Source of the DNA: Streptomyces sp. SPB162
Lineage (GTDB): Bacteria > Actinomycetota > Actinomycetes > Streptomycetales > Streptomycetaceae
Length of the DNA: 64,000 nucleotides
Assembly: GCF_029504575.1 (NCBI RefSeq)
Contig: NZ_JAQFII010000001.1
Coordinates: 2,206,501-2,270,500 of the forward strand
Direction of reading: 5' to 3'
Shown here: in pieces, positions 16,460 through 26,452 of the stretch
Position numbering within the stretch: position 1 is the first letter of the stretch
Layout: the number at the start of each line of letters is the position of its first letter
Made by a program: the position numbers and the translations under genes
Notes under the pieces: generated by a model
What the model was told of the DNA's origin: nothing
The model's input: only the letters and a program-made list of their open reading frames with translations
Database searches by the model: none

Positions 16460-18058
16460 ATGTCCTCACACACCGCGGCGTCCCGCGTCCCGAAGCGTTC
16501 CTCGTACGACGCCGTGATCGTGGGCGGCGGCCACAACGGTCTGGTGGCCGCCGCCTACCTGGCCCGCGCCGGCCGCGGTGTGCTGCTGCTGGAGCGGCTG
16601 CCGGCCACCGGCGGCGCGGCCGTGTCCACCCAGGCGTTCACCGGGGTCGACGCGCGGCTGTCGCGCTACTCGTACCTGGTCAGCCTGTTGCCGCGGAAGA
16701 TCACGGACGATCTGGGGCTGCGCTTCGCGGTCCGCCGCCGCCGGATCTCCTCGTACACGCCCTATTCCTGGGGGTCCCGGTCGAAGGCTGGGGGAGGGTT
16801 GCTGGTCGACTCGCAGGACGCGTCCAGGACCCGGGAGGGCTTCGTCCGCCGCACCGGCTCGGAGCGGGAGTTCGAGGCGTGGCAGCGCTTCTACGCGATG
16901 ACCGGCCGGGTGGCCGAGCGCGTCTTCCCGACGCTGACCGGGCCGCTGCCGACCCGGGCCGAGCTGGAGCGGATCGTGGACGATCCGGCCGCCTGGGAGG
17001 CACTGTTCGAACGTCCGCTGGGCGAGTGCGTCGAGGCGGCGTTCGAGGACGACCTGGTCCGCGGAATCGTGCTGACCGACGCGCTGATCGGCACGTTCAC
17101 CCATGCCCACGACGAGACGCTGCGGCAGAACCGCTGCTTCCTCTACCACGTCATCGGCGGCGGCACCGGCGACTGGGACGTGCCGGTGGGCGGGATGGGC
17201 GCGCTGACGGACGCGCTGGCCGGGGCGGCCCGCGCGGCCGGCGCGGAGATCGTCACGGGATGCGAGGTGACGGGCATCGCGACGGACGGCGGCCGCGCCG
17301 AAGTCTCCTTCGAGGGCGGCCGGGTGGGCGCCGGACACGTGCTGGTGAACGCCGCCCCGCACACGCTGGCCGGGCTGCTCGGCGAGCCGGCACCGACCCG
17401 TCCGGAAGGCGCCCAGCTCAAGGTGAACATGCTGCTGCGCCGGCTGCCCCGGCTGCGGGACACCTCGGTGGACCCCCGCGAGGCCTTCGCCGGCACGTTC
17501 CACATCGCCGAGTCGTACGACGAGCTGGCGACCGCGTACGAGCAGGCCGCGGCGGCCCGGATCCCGGCCGCCCCGCCGTCCGAGATCTACTGCCACTCGC
17601 TCAGCGACCCATCGATCCTCTCCCCCGCCCTGGCCGCCCAGGGCGCCCACACCCTGACCCTCTTCGGTCTGCACGCCCCCGCCCGGCTCTTCACCGCCAA
17701 CCCGTCCGGGACGAAGGAAGCGCTGCTCAAGGCCACCCTCGCCCAGCTCGACGCGGTACTGGCCGAGCCGTTGGCCGACTGCCTGGCGCTCGACGCCGAC
17801 GGCCGGCCCTGCATCGAGGCGAAGTCCCCGCTGGACCTGGAGCACGAGGTCGGACTGCCCGGCGGCCACATCTTCCACCGTGACCTGAGCTGGCCCCACG
17901 CCTCCCCGGAGACCGGCCCCTGGGGTGTCGAGACCGCGGACCCCGCCGTGCTGCTGTGCGGCGCGGGCGCGGTGCGCGGCGGCGGGGTCAGCGGGATCCC
18001 CGGGCACAACGCGGCGATGGCGGTCCTGCACGGGACACCCGGGACGCCCGGAGCCTGA
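16460..18058 (+). CDS. Phytoene-desaturase-like FAD oxidoreductase
   Basis: 532 residues. FAD dinucleotide motif DAVIVGGGHNGLVAAAYLARAGRGVLLLE at the N-terminus, GGAAVS, and GGMGALTDALAGAARAAGAEIVTG in the middle are typical of the CrtI-like superfamily. The C-terminus has the second FAD contact (LLCGAGAVRGGGVSGIPGHNAAMAVL). Reaction is unknown; no carotenoid genes are near. The peptide SWGSRSKAGG is encoded by a short dispersed repeat inserted in frame. Confidence 0.85.
   Translation: MSSHTAASRVPKRSSYDAVIVGGGHNGLVAAAYLARAGRGVLLLERLPATGGAAVSTQAFTGVDARLSRYSYLVSLLPRKITDDLGLRFAVRRRRISSYTPYSWGSRSKAGGGLLVDSQDASRTREGFVRRTGSEREFEAWQRFYAMTGRVAERVFPTLTGPLPTRAELERIVDDPAAWEALFERPLGECVEAAFEDDLVRGIVLTDALIGTFTHAHDETLRQNRCFLYHVIGGGTGDWDVPVGGMGALTDALAGAARAAGAEIVTGCEVTGIATDGGRAEVSFEGGRVGAGHVLVNAAPHTLAGLLGEPAPTRPEGAQLKVNMLLRRLPRLRDTSVDPREAFAGTFHIAESYDELATAYEQAAAARIPAAPPSEIYCHSLSDPSILSPALAAQGAHTLTLFGLHAPARLFTANPSGTKEALLKATLAQLDAVLAEPLADCLALDADGRPCIEAKSPLDLEHEVGLPGGHIFHRDLSWPHASPETGPWGVETADPAVLLCGAGAVRGGGVSGIPGHNAAMAVLHGTPGTPGA
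16768..16796 (+). repeat. Short dispersed repeat inserted in a gene
   Basis: CTGGGGGTCC, nine other bases, then GCTGGGGGAG. The same two blocks with a 12-base centre occur inside MITE copy A (5083-5114), and in variant form in copies C and D. It lies in frame in the oxidoreductase gene and encodes most of SWGSRSKAGG. Confidence 0.6.
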
Positions 18059-18152
18059 CCGCGGGCCACGGGCCGCGCGGGCGGCGGGGCGGACGGACGG
18101 CCCACCGGCCCGATCGGCGATACTTCCCCGGATACGTACCGAGGAGGGCACG

Positions 18153-19241
18153 ATGACCGGTCGGCAGTGGCGCAGGGGCGGGAGCGGGGGCAAGTGGCAC
18201 ACCCTCGACGAGGGTGGCGGCGCGCTGCCCGCACCCCGCAAGTGCACCGCGGACGTGATCGTGGACTATGCGGTGTACGAGGACGGCAAGCGCTCCGCGA
18301 CCCTGCCGCCCCGTGAGGCGCTGGCGGTGGCCCGGGAGCGCGGCGGCTTCGCGTGGATCGGGCTCTATCAGCCGGACGCCGAGCACCTCGGCGAGATCGC
18401 CGACGTGTTCGGCCTGCATCCGCTCGCCGTCGAGGACGCCGTCAAGGCGCACCAGCGGCCGAAGCTGGAGAGCTACGGCGACACGCTCTTCCTGGTGCTG
18501 AAGACGATCGTCTTCGTGGAGCACGAGAAGCTGACGGCGACCAGCGAGGTCGTCGACACCGGCGAGATCATGATGTTCCTGGGCAAGGACTTCGTCGTGG
18601 TCGTCCGGCACGGCAGCGCGCCGGGGCTGTCCCGGGTGCGCAGCGCGCTGGAGGCGCGGCCGGAACTGCTGGCGCAGGGACCGGCGTCGGTGCTGCACGC
18701 GATCGCGGACCAGGTCGTCGACGACTACCTGGACGTCGCGGACCAGGTGGAGCTGGACGTGGACCAGTTGGAGTCCGATGTGTTCTCGGCCGGGCACGGC
18801 GACGACGCGGAGCGCATCTACCAGCTCAAGCGCGAGCTGATCGAGTTCAAGCGGGCCGTCCATCCGATGGCCCGCCCGCTGCAGCGCCTCGCCGAGGAGG
18901 CGTACGTCGTCGTCGGCCCCGAGGTGGGCCGGTACCTGCGCGACGTCACCGACCATCTGTCCCACGTACGCGAGCGGCTGGCCGGTTACACGGAGTTGGT
19001 GGACGGGTTGTTGTCGGCCAATCTCAGCCAACTCGCCGTGCAGCAGAACACCGATATGCGGCGGATCAGCGCGGCCGCGGCCATCCTGGCGATCCCGACG
19101 ATGATCGCCGGTTTCTACGGAATGAATTTCGAGCACATGCCGGAGCTGCACTGGACTTTCGGCTACCCGCTGATGTTGGGCGTGACGGCCGTGCTCTCCG
19201 CGGTGGTCTACCGGGCCTTCCGGCGCTACGGGTGGCTCTGA
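18153..19241 (+). CDS. corA: Magnesium/cobalt transporter CorA
   Basis: 362 residues; ATG preceded by GAGGAGG. A long cytosolic alpha/beta domain, a stalk helix (RMRR-like DMRRISAAAAILAIPTMIAG), and two C-terminal membrane helices separated by the loop with the selectivity motif YGMNFEHMPEL (GMN about residues 323-325). CorA forms pentameric Mg2+/Co2+ channels. The N-terminal 30 residues are Gly-rich and variable. It converges with the Rsm22-like gene, 12 bases apart. Confidence 0.93.
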   Translation: MTGRQWRRGGSGGKWHTLDEGGGALPAPRKCTADVIVDYAVYEDGKRSATLPPREALAVARERGGFAWIGLYQPDAEHLGEIADVFGLHPLAVEDAVKAHQRPKLESYGDTLFLVLKTIVFVEHEKLTATSEVVDTGEIMMFLGKDFVVVVRHGSAPGLSRVRSALEARPELLAQGPASVLHAIADQVVDDYLDVADQVELDVDQLESDVFSAGHGDDAERIYQLKRELIEFKRAVHPMARPLQRLAEEAYVVVGPEVGRYLRDVTDHLSHVRERLAGYTELVDGLLSANLSQLAVQQNTDMRRISAAAAILAIPTMIAGFYGMNFEHMPELHWTFGYPLMLGVTAVLSAVVYRAFRRYGWL

Positions 19242-19253
19242 GCGGACGGACGC

Positions 19254-20246
19254 TCAGGACTCCGCGGGCGGCGGCCAGGTGTCGCCCCAGTCGGCGTCGC
19301 GGGCGGCCCGGTAGAGGTCGCCGTGCCGCTTCTTGGTGATGATGCCGCGGGAGAGTCCGTCGTCCCGCGTGCACAGGTCGAGCAGCACCTGGCCCTTGCG
19401 GATCTGCGGGTGCCGCACGACACGCCCGGCGGCGGGCTCGGCCGGGAAGCGGGCGGCCGCGACGTAGCTGAACTTCTCGTCCTCGTACGGCAGTGAGCCG
19501 CCCTTGATCTGGCGGTGCAGCGAGGAGCGGTTCACCCGGGCCGCGAAGTGGCACCAGTCGGTGCCCTCCATCGGGCACGCCAGGTCGTGCGGGCAGGGGG
19601 CCAGCACGGTGTACCCGGCGCCGAGCAGTTGGTCGCGGGCGGCGATGACCCGCGCGTAGCCGTCCGGGGTGCCGGGCTCGACGATCACCACGGCGCCCAG
19701 TGCCGCCCGGGCGGCCTCGGCGACGACGGAGACGCGGGCGGCGGCGTCCAGTTCGCCGAGCACGTACGAGACGGTGACCAGGTCGGACTCGGGGAGCCGT
19801 ACGGCGCCGCCCAGCGGCGCCCGGCGCCACTCGGCGTCCCGTACCGCCGCGGAGTCGGCGCCGGCGGCCAGCTCGCGGCCGAGGGTGAGCGCGGCTTCCG
19901 ACCAGTCGAGGACGGTGCTGGCGTGGGCGTCCTGCCGCCAGGCGTCGGCGACCGCCCAGGTCGCCGCTCCGGTGCCGCCGCCGACGTCCAGGTGGGTGGC
20001 CGGGGCCCACGCGCCCGCCCGCGCCTGGAACTCCGCGAGGGCGGAGCGGAAGGCGGCGTAGGTGGCGGGCATCCGGTACGCGGCGTACGCGGCGACGTCG
20101 GAGGCGTCCCGCAGGATCGGGGCGTCGGTCGGCGTCGCGCCTCGGTACGCGGCGATCAGCCGGTCGACCGCCTGGGCCGCCCTGGTCGGCGGCAGGCCGT
20201 CGAGGAGGCCGTTCAGCGCGGCGCGCAGGTCATCGGGGGCTTGCAT
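19254..20246 (-). CDS. Rsm22-like methyltransferase
   Basis: 330 residues from ATG 20246; a GTG at 20255 is possible. A SAM-binding motif LDVGGGTGAATWAVADAW is followed by DLVTVSYVLGELD and VVIVEPGTPDGY. A cysteine cluster CPHDLACPMEGTDWCHF near residue 230 matches the iron-sulfur site reported for Rsm22/METTL17 proteins linked to the small ribosomal subunit. Function in actinobacteria is inferred by family only. Confidence 0.85.
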   Translation of the reverse strand: MQAPDDLRAALNGLLDGLPPTRAAQAVDRLIAAYRGATPTDAPILRDASDVAAYAAYRMPATYAAFRSALAEFQARAGAWAPATHLDVGGGTGAATWAVADAWRQDAHASTVLDWSEAALTLGRELAAGADSAAVRDAEWRRAPLGGAVRLPESDLVTVSYVLGELDAAARVSVVAEAARAALGAVVIVEPGTPDGYARVIAARDQLLGAGYTVLAPCPHDLACPMEGTDWCHFAARVNRSSLHRQIKGGSLPYEDEKFSYVAAARFPAEPAAGRVVRHPQIRKGQVLLDLCTRDDGLSRGIITKKRHGDLYRAARDADWGDTWPPPAES

Positions 20247-20565
20247 GGTGGACACAAGCGACAACTGTAAGGTGCGCCGCCAGGGGGGCCCCGGACGCTC
20301 ACCCTCCGCATGCGCTCCGGCACCGGCACGGTACCTTCGCGGCCGGCTCGACCCCCGCTCGCGACCACGGGGTGGACGCCCGCCATACTCCGTATGGCCA
20401 TGTTGTGCAGGAGAGCTATTAACTTGGACACAACAACGGCTCGAATATACGTAAACCGAAGCGGATGACCACTCTTTTGGCCTACCGTTCCGGTTTATCA
20501 CGGCGCACTGCTGCTTGGGGAAGTGGCACCCGCGCCTAATCTGTCGCGATGTGCCAGGGGGGTCC
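20247..20565. other. Intergenic region upstream of the polysaccharide region
   Basis: About 320 bases between divergent genes. The part from 20395 to 20520 is richer in A+T than its surroundings (for example TATTAACTTGG, GAATATACGT, CTCTTTTGG), so promoters for both genes probably lie here. I see no ORF with a ribosome site and no RNA gene. Confidence 0.5.
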
Positions 20566-22044
20566 ATGCGGCGTGTCGAAGTACCCAGTGGTCTGATCGA
20601 ACACGGACCGAAACACGTGCGGAGCAGGGCTCCGCGCGGACTCAGTGACAAACCGACGTGGTACCTGCCGGTGGCGCTCGCCGTCGACCTGGTGGGTATC
20701 GCACTGCCCGTGGCGCTCGTCTTCCAGGCGACCCGCCAGCCGTACCCATGGGCGTGCGCGGTGGTGGCCTCGGTGGCCTGGCTGTGCGTGCAGGCGGGAC
20801 GGCACCGCTATGCCGCGTGGTCCCTGGGCGAGTCCCGGGCGGCCTTGCCGGTCCTCTACGACTGGCTGATCCTGCTCGGAGTGCTGGCCGTCGCGCGGAC
20901 CGCCGTCGGCGAGATATCCGAGCCGTCACTGGCGCTGCTCGGGCTCGCGCCCGGACTGCTCCTGACGGCTTCCTGCCGCAAGATGACGCACCGGCACCTC
21001 GCGGCGACCCGTCGTGAGGCGCACGCGGTGCGCCGGGTCCTGGTGATCGGCGAGCCGAGCGCCGCCGACCACGTCGTCGCGCACCTGGCCAAGCGCACCG
21101 ACCACGCCTACGTCGTCGTCGGTGTCGTCCCGCTCGGGAACGCCAACCTCGAATGCGGCGCCCCGGTCAGCGCCCGGCTGGGCTCCGTGATGCCCAGCGC
21201 CCCGAGCGGCGACTCCGCCCTGGTGCTGGGCGCCGCCCGGGACCACCACGCCGAACTCGTGCTGGTGGCACCGGGACCGCGGATGGCCGGAGAGCGGCTG
21301 AAACGTTTGTCCTGGGCGCTGCACGACGCGGGACTGCCGCTGGCGGTCCTGCCGGGACTGGTGGACGTGGCCATGCGCCGCGTCCAGCTCGCCGCGCCCG
21401 CAGGACTGGCGATGCTCCACATCACCCCGCCGACCCGGCGCGGTGTCCAGATCAAGCTCAAGTCGGCCATGGACCGGGCCGGCGCCGCCGCCGGGCTGCT
21501 GGTGCTGGCACCGCTGTTCGGCCTGGTCGCCGCGGCGATCCGGCTCGGGTCGCCGGGTCCGGCCTTCCACAAGCAGATCCGGCACGGCCAGAACTGCGCG
21601 CCCTTCACCATGTGGAAGTTCCGCACCATGGTCGTCGACGCCGAGGCCCGCAAGGCCGAACTGACGACGGCCAACGAGAACGACGGCCTGATGTTCAAGA
21701 TGCGCCGCGACCCCCGGGTCACCACCGTCGGCCGGCTGCTGCGCCGCTGCTCACTCGACGAGCTGCCGCAGTTGGTCAACGTGCTCCGCGGGGAGATGTC
21801 CCTGGTCGGGCCGCGCCCGCCGCTGCCGGACGAGGTGGCCCGCTACGACGAGATCGAGCTGCGCCGGCTCGCCGTCAAGCCGGGTATCACCGGACTCTGG
21901 CAGGTCAGCGGCCGTTCCGACCTGTCCTGGGACGAAACGGTCGCGCTCGATCTGCAGTACGTCGACAACTGGTCGTTCACCAGTGACGTCGACGTGATGG
22001 CCCGCACGCTCCGTGCCGTGGTCGACGGACGAGGAGCGTATTAG
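20566..22044 (+). CDS. Polyprenyl-phosphate phosphosugar transferase (initiating, WbaP/CpsE type)
   Basis: 492 residues; ATG 20566 follows AGGGGGG. Four N-terminal membrane helices, a Rossmann-like middle (RVLVIGEPSAADHVVAHLAK), a fifth hydrophobic segment near residue 310, then the catalytic domain with KFRTMVVDAE, DELPQLVNVLRGEMSLVGPRPPLPDEV and PGITGLWQVSGRSDLSWDE. All are diagnostic of bacterial sugar transferases that load a sugar-1-phosphate onto undecaprenyl phosphate at the membrane, the first step of polymer assembly. The natural start of the exopolysaccharide region. Confidence 0.93.
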   Translation: MRRVEVPSGLIEHGPKHVRSRAPRGLSDKPTWYLPVALAVDLVGIALPVALVFQATRQPYPWACAVVASVAWLCVQAGRHRYAAWSLGESRAALPVLYDWLILLGVLAVARTAVGEISEPSLALLGLAPGLLLTASCRKMTHRHLAATRREAHAVRRVLVIGEPSAADHVVAHLAKRTDHAYVVVGVVPLGNANLECGAPVSARLGSVMPSAPSGDSALVLGAARDHHAELVLVAPGPRMAGERLKRLSWALHDAGLPLAVLPGLVDVAMRRVQLAAPAGLAMLHITPPTRRGVQIKLKSAMDRAGAAAGLLVLAPLFGLVAAAIRLGSPGPAFHKQIRHGQNCAPFTMWKFRTMVVDAEARKAELTTANENDGLMFKMRRDPRVTTVGRLLRRCSLDELPQLVNVLRGEMSLVGPRPPLPDEVARYDEIELRRLAVKPGITGLWQVSGRSDLSWDETVALDLQYVDNWSFTSDVDVMARTLRAVVDGRGAY

Positions 22045-22078
22045 ACCGGTGCTCCCCGCTCCTCCACCCGCCGACCCC

Positions 22079-23023
22079 TCACGCCTCGGACTGCCACCCG
22101 GCGTACACCGAGGCGATGCCGTCCCGCAGCGCGATCGTCGGCTTCCAGCCGAGATCCGTCAGCCGGGACACGTCCAGCAGTTTGCGCGGGGTGCCATCGG
22201 GCTTGGTCGTGTCCCAGCCGATGGCACCCTCGTAGCCGACGACGTCCCTGACGGTCTCCGCGAGTTCGCGGATCGTCAGGTCGTCGCCGCAGCCGACGTT
22301 GACGGGCTCGTCGCCGTCGTAGCTGCGCAGCAGCAGCGCGCAGGCGGCGGCGAGATCGTCCACGTGCAGGAACTCGCGGCGCGGGGAGCCGCTGCCCCAG
22401 AGCTCGACGCTGTCGCGCCCGTCCCGCTTCGCCTCGTGGAAGCGGCGGATCAGGGCCGGCAGGACGTGCGAGGTCTCCAGGTCGAAGTTGTCGCCGGGGC
22501 CGTAGAGATTGGTCGGCATCGCCGAGATGTACGAGGCGCCGTACTGCCGCCGGTAGGACTGGATCTGCACGATGCCGGCGATCTTGGCGAGCGCGTACGG
22601 CTCGTTGGTCGGCTCCAGCGGACCGGTGAGCAGCGCGTCCTCGCGGATCGGCTGCGGGGCGAGCTTGGGGTAGATGCAGGACGAGCCGAGGAAGAGCAGC
22701 CGGCCGACCCCCGCCGCGTGCGAGCCGGCGATGACACTCAGCTGGATCCGCAGGTTGTCCTCGATGAACTGCACCGGATAGGTGCTGTTGGCCATGATCC
22801 CGCCGACCTTGGCGGCGGCGAGCACGACGGCGTCGGGCCGGACCTCGGCCAGGAACTCCGCGGTCCGCGCGGCATCGCGCAGGTCCAGCCCGTCCCGGCC
22901 GCGGGTGATCACCTGGTGGCCGTCGGCGGTGAGCCGGCGGACGACCGCCGAGCCGACGAGTCCGCGGTGTCCCGCGACGAAGATCCTGGCGCTGGGCGGG
23001 AGCAGTTCCCTCGTAGCCTTCAT
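22079..23023 (-). CDS. fcl: GDP-L-fucose synthase
   Basis: 314 residues. NADP motif [28 protein letters not shown], the catalytic SSCIYP and YALAK (Y-xxx-K) and [23 protein letters not shown] are typical of the WcaG/Fcl epimerase-reductase. It converts GDP-4-keto-6-deoxymannose to GDP-L-fucose. It diverges from gmd, the preceding step in the same pathway, across 95 bases. Confidence 0.93.
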   Translation of the reverse strand: MKATRELLPPSARIFVAGHRGLVGSAVVRRLTADGHQVITRGRDGLDLRDAARTAEFLAEVRPDAVVLAAAKVGGIMANSTYPVQFIEDNLRIQLSVIAGSHAAGVGRLLFLGSSCIYPKLAPQPIREDALLTGPLEPTNEPYALAKIAGIVQIQSYRRQYGASYISAMPTNLYGPGDNFDLETSHVLPALIRRFHEAKRDGRDSVELWGSGSPRREFLHVDDLAAACALLLRSYDGDEPVNVGCGDDLTIRELAETVRDVVGYEGAIGWDTTKPDGTPRKLLDVSRLTDLGWKPTIALRDGIASVYAGWQSEA

Positions 23024-23118
23024 GACATCGGATTATGCCCTGCGACATCACCCGTTCGGGTCTGAGTCCCGCTTTCCGTACGAAACAGCAAATATCCGGA
23101 TCCCTAAGGGGGGACCGC

Positions 23119-24133
23119 GTGAGCAAGAGCGCACTCATCACCGGCGTCACCGGCCAGGACGGCTCGTACCTGGCCGAACTGCTGCTCGCCAAGGGCTACA
23201 CGGTGCACGGTCTCGTGCGCCGCTCGTCCAGCTTCAACACCGAGCGGATCGACCACATCTACCAGGGCCCGCAGGAGGCGAATCGTTCCCTCGTGCTGCA
23301 CCACGCCGACCTGTCGGACGGCGTGGCCCTGGTGAACCTGCTGCGCGACCTGCAGCCGGACGAGGTGTACAACCTGGGCGCGCAGTCGCACGTCCGGGTC
23401 TCCTTCGACGCGCCGCTCTACACCGGCGACGTGACCGGACTGGGCGCGCTGCGCCTGCTGGAGGCGGTCCGCGCGAGCGGCATCAGCACCCGCGTCTACC
23501 AGGCCTCGTCCTCGGAGATGTTCGGCGCCGCGCCGCCGCCGCAGAACGAGGCCACGCCGTTCCACCCGCGCAGCCCCTACGGCTGCGCCAAGGTCTTCGG
23601 CTACTGGTCCACGGTGAACTACCGCGAGGCCTACGGGATGTTCGCGGTCAACGGGATCCTGTTCAACCACGAGTCCCCGCGCCGCGGCGAGACCTTCGTC
23701 ACCCGGAAGATCACCCGCGCGGTCGCCCGGATCCAGGCGGGCCTGCAGGACCGGCTCTACCTCGGCAACCTCGACGCGGTCCGCGACTTGGGGCTACGCG
23801 CCGGAGTACGTGGACGCGATGTGGCGGATGCTGCAGCGCGACGAACCGGAGGACTATGTGGTCGCCACCGGTGAGCCTGCTACGGTGCGGCAGTTCGTGG
23901 AGACCGCCTTCGCCCATGCCGGACTGGACTGGGCCGAATACGTTCGCTACGACCCCAAGTACGAGCGGCCCAGTGAGGTCGACGCACTCATCGGGGACGC
24001 GAGCAAGGCCCGCGACCTCCTTGGCTGGGAAGCATCGGTCAAGGTGGAAGAACTGGCTCGAATCATGGTGGATGCCGACATTCAGCACGTTTCCGATCAG
24101 TTGGCAGGCGCAACTGTGCGCATAGATCGATAA
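23119..24133 (+). pseudogene. gmd: GDP-mannose 4,6-dehydratase, frameshifted
   Basis: Starts at GTG 23119 after AAGGGGGG. The first 224 residues are perfectly typical ([50 protein letters not shown]). At 23788-23789 the text CGACTTGGGGCTAC carries one base too many: with one T removed it reads [17 protein letters not shown] and continues to a normal end at 24133, giving about 337 residues, the family's length. As written, the first frame stops at 23874 after 18 unrelated residues. A base-call error or a real mutation are both possible. If real, the cell could not make GDP-4-keto-6-deoxymannose from this gene. Confidence 0.88.
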
Positions 24134-24241
24134 ATCTCGTCCAAAAATGCAGACTGGGGCCCTCCGGGCGCCCTACTCTGCCCTGCACCGGTGACTCGTT
24201 CGAGCCATAGGTGAACAGCAAGGGCCTTGGGGGGCTACAAC

Positions 24242-26452
24242 ATGCGTAAATTGGGGGTGTTCTCGGTTGCCACCGCGTTGGCGGCCGCGACACTGGGAGT
24301 GCTGACGACGCACTCCGCGACGGCGCTGACGCCGCCGGTCGCCATCACGGCGGACGACCTCTCGACCTGGCAGACCAACGGAATCGTCTGGGCCTTCGCC
24401 CAGGCGGACGGAGTGGTCTTCGCCGGGGGTACGTTCTCGGCCATCCGGCCACCCGGCTCAGCCGCCGGGGTGAACGAGCAGCCCGCGGTGAACTTCGCCG
24501 CGTTCGACACCACGACGGGCGCGCCCACCGGGTGCAACCTGTCCTTCACCGGCGGCACGGAGACGGTCCGCGCGCTGACCGTCTCGCCGGACCACAAGAC
24601 GCTGTACGCGGGCGGTTCGTTCGGATCCGTCAACGGCGTCGGGGTGAGCAACCTGGCGGCGATCGACATCGCCACCTGCACCCCGCGCAACGACTTCCAC
24701 GTCAACGTGCCCGCCACCGTGCGCGCGCTGACGGCGACCGCGGACACCGTCTACCTCGGCGGGGACTTCCAGTCCGTCGAGGGCCAGACCCGCGGCCACC
24801 TGGCCGCGGTCACCACCGCGGGCGCCCTGAAGCCGTGGACGGCCGACACCGACGAGACGGCGCGCGCCGTCGAGGTGGCTGCCGACGGCACCCACGTGAT
24901 CGTCGGCGGTGACTTCTACACCGTGAACGGCGCGAACTCGCACGCGCTCGCGGTGGTCGACGCGACCACCGGGGCCGTCACCAAGAACTACCCGAACGGC
25001 TTCTTCGACAACACGTCGGTCGTCAAGGACATCGTCACCGACGCCACCGGCTTCTACGTCGCCAACGAGGGCACCGGCGGCGGGGTCTTCGACGGCCGTA
25101 CCGCCTTCAACTACAGCGACTGGAACCAGCGCTGGCGGGACACCTGCCTGGGCGCCACCCAGAACCTGGCGCTCTACCAGTCGGTCCTGTACAGCGGCTC
25201 GCACGCGCACGACTGCTCGACCATGGGCGAATACCCGGACGGCACCCGCAAGCACCTGCTGGCGGAGTCGGTCGACAGCCCGAAGCTGCTGCCCTGGTTC
25301 CCCGACACCAACGACGGTCTCGGCGAGCTGGTCGGCCCGCGCGTCCTGATCGTCGCCTCCGGCGGCGGTAAGGACTACCTCTGGGCCGGCGGCGGTTTCA
25401 CCACCACCAACCTCAAGGGCCAGCAGGGCCTGACGCGCTTCTCGAACGGACCCGACACCGGGGCGCCCAGCATCCCGCAGGTCGTGGCGTCGAGCGTGGA
25501 GCCCGGCAAGGTCCAGGTCCGCTGGCAGACCAGCCTCGACCTGGACGACGGTGACCTGACCTACAACGTGTACCGGAACAACGGTGCCACCCCGGTCTAC
25601 ACCGTCAGCGCCTCCTCCCTCCCGTGGGTGCGGCCGCAGCTCACCTTCACCGACACCAACGTGGTGGCGGGCACGTCGTACACCTACCGGGTGTCGGCGA
25701 GCGACGGCACCAACGTCAGCGCCAAGTCGGCCAACGCGACGACCGTCGCCGCGGCCACCGCCGAGTCGTACCCCGCGAAGGTCATCGCCGACGGCGCGAG
25801 CCTGTACTGGCGCTACGACGAGACGGCCGGCTACCTCGCGGACGCCTCGGGCAACCAGGCCGCCGGTGACAACGTCGGCTACTCGACCCGCCGGGTCGTC
25901 CCCGCCGCGGTCCAGGGCAGCAGCACGGCCGTCACGTACAACGGCACCAGCCAGTACTCGTACAGCGACCGCTCCTACTCGCGCCCGGACTCGTACAGCG
26001 TCGAGACCTGGTTCAAGACCACCTCCACGCAGGGCGGGAAGCTCGTCGGCTTCGGCAGCAACACCAACGGCCGGCTCAGCTCCAACTACGACAAGCACAT
26101 CTACATGACCAACAACGGTCAGCTGATCTTCGGCGCCTACGTCAACGGCACCCGCACCATCGCCAGCGGCACCGGCCTGAACGACGGCCAGTGGCACCAC
26201 GTGGTCGGCACCCAGGGCTCCAACGGCATGCGGCTGTACGTCGACGGGAACCTGGTCTCCTCCAACATCTTCAACACCACCAGCCAGGACTACACCGGCT
26301 ACTGGCACGTCGGCGGCGACCAGCTCAACGGCTGGCCGAGCCAGCCCACGAGCAACTACTTCGCGGGCTCCATCGACGAGACCGCGATCTACCCGAGCGT
26401 TCTGACCCCCGCGCAGATCGCCCAGCACCACACCCTGGGGCTCACCGGATGA
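24242..26452 (+). CDS. Secreted beta-propeller-like/Fn3/LamG surface protein
   Basis: 736 residues from ATG after GGGGGG. Signal peptide MRKLGVFSVATALAAATLGVLTTHSATA. Residues about 30-400 hold repeats of the form VxALxxxxDTVYLGGDFxSV (AFAQADGVVFAGGTFSAI, LYAGGSFGSVNGVGVSNLAAID, VYLGGDFQSVEGQ), which suggests a beta-propeller. An Fn3 domain (about 418-510, RWQTSLDLDDGDLTYNVYRN) and a C-terminal LamG/concanavalin-like domain (YSVETWFKTTSTQGGKLVGFGS, GQWHHVVGTQGSNGMRLYVDG) follow. Likely cell-surface or matrix, possibly binding the polymer made here; that role is inference. It is coupled to a lipoprotein. Confidence 0.85.
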   Translation: MRKLGVFSVATALAAATLGVLTTHSATALTPPVAITADDLSTWQTNGIVWAFAQADGVVFAGGTFSAIRPPGSAAGVNEQPAVNFAAFDTTTGAPTGCNLSFTGGTETVRALTVSPDHKTLYAGGSFGSVNGVGVSNLAAIDIATCTPRNDFHVNVPATVRALTATADTVYLGGDFQSVEGQTRGHLAAVTTAGALKPWTADTDETARAVEVAADGTHVIVGGDFYTVNGANSHALAVVDATTGAVTKNYPNGFFDNTSVVKDIVTDATGFYVANEGTGGGVFDGRTAFNYSDWNQRWRDTCLGATQNLALYQSVLYSGSHAHDCSTMGEYPDGTRKHLLAESVDSPKLLPWFPDTNDGLGELVGPRVLIVASGGGKDYLWAGGGFTTTNLKGQQGLTRFSNGPDTGAPSIPQVVASSVEPGKVQVRWQTSLDLDDGDLTYNVYRNNGATPVYTVSASSLPWVRPQLTFTDTNVVAGTSYTYRVSASDGTNVSAKSANATTVAAATAESYPAKVIADGASLYWRYDETAGYLADASGNQAAGDNVGYSTRRVVPAAVQGSSTAVTYNGTSQYSYSDRSYSRPDSYSVETWFKTTSTQGGKLVGFGSNTNGRLSSNYDKHIYMTNNGQLIFGAYVNGTRTIASGTGLNDGQWHHVVGTQGSNGMRLYVDGNLVSSNIFNTTSQDYTGYWHVGGDQLNGWPSQPTSNYFAGSIDETAIYPSVLTPAQIAQHHTLGLTG

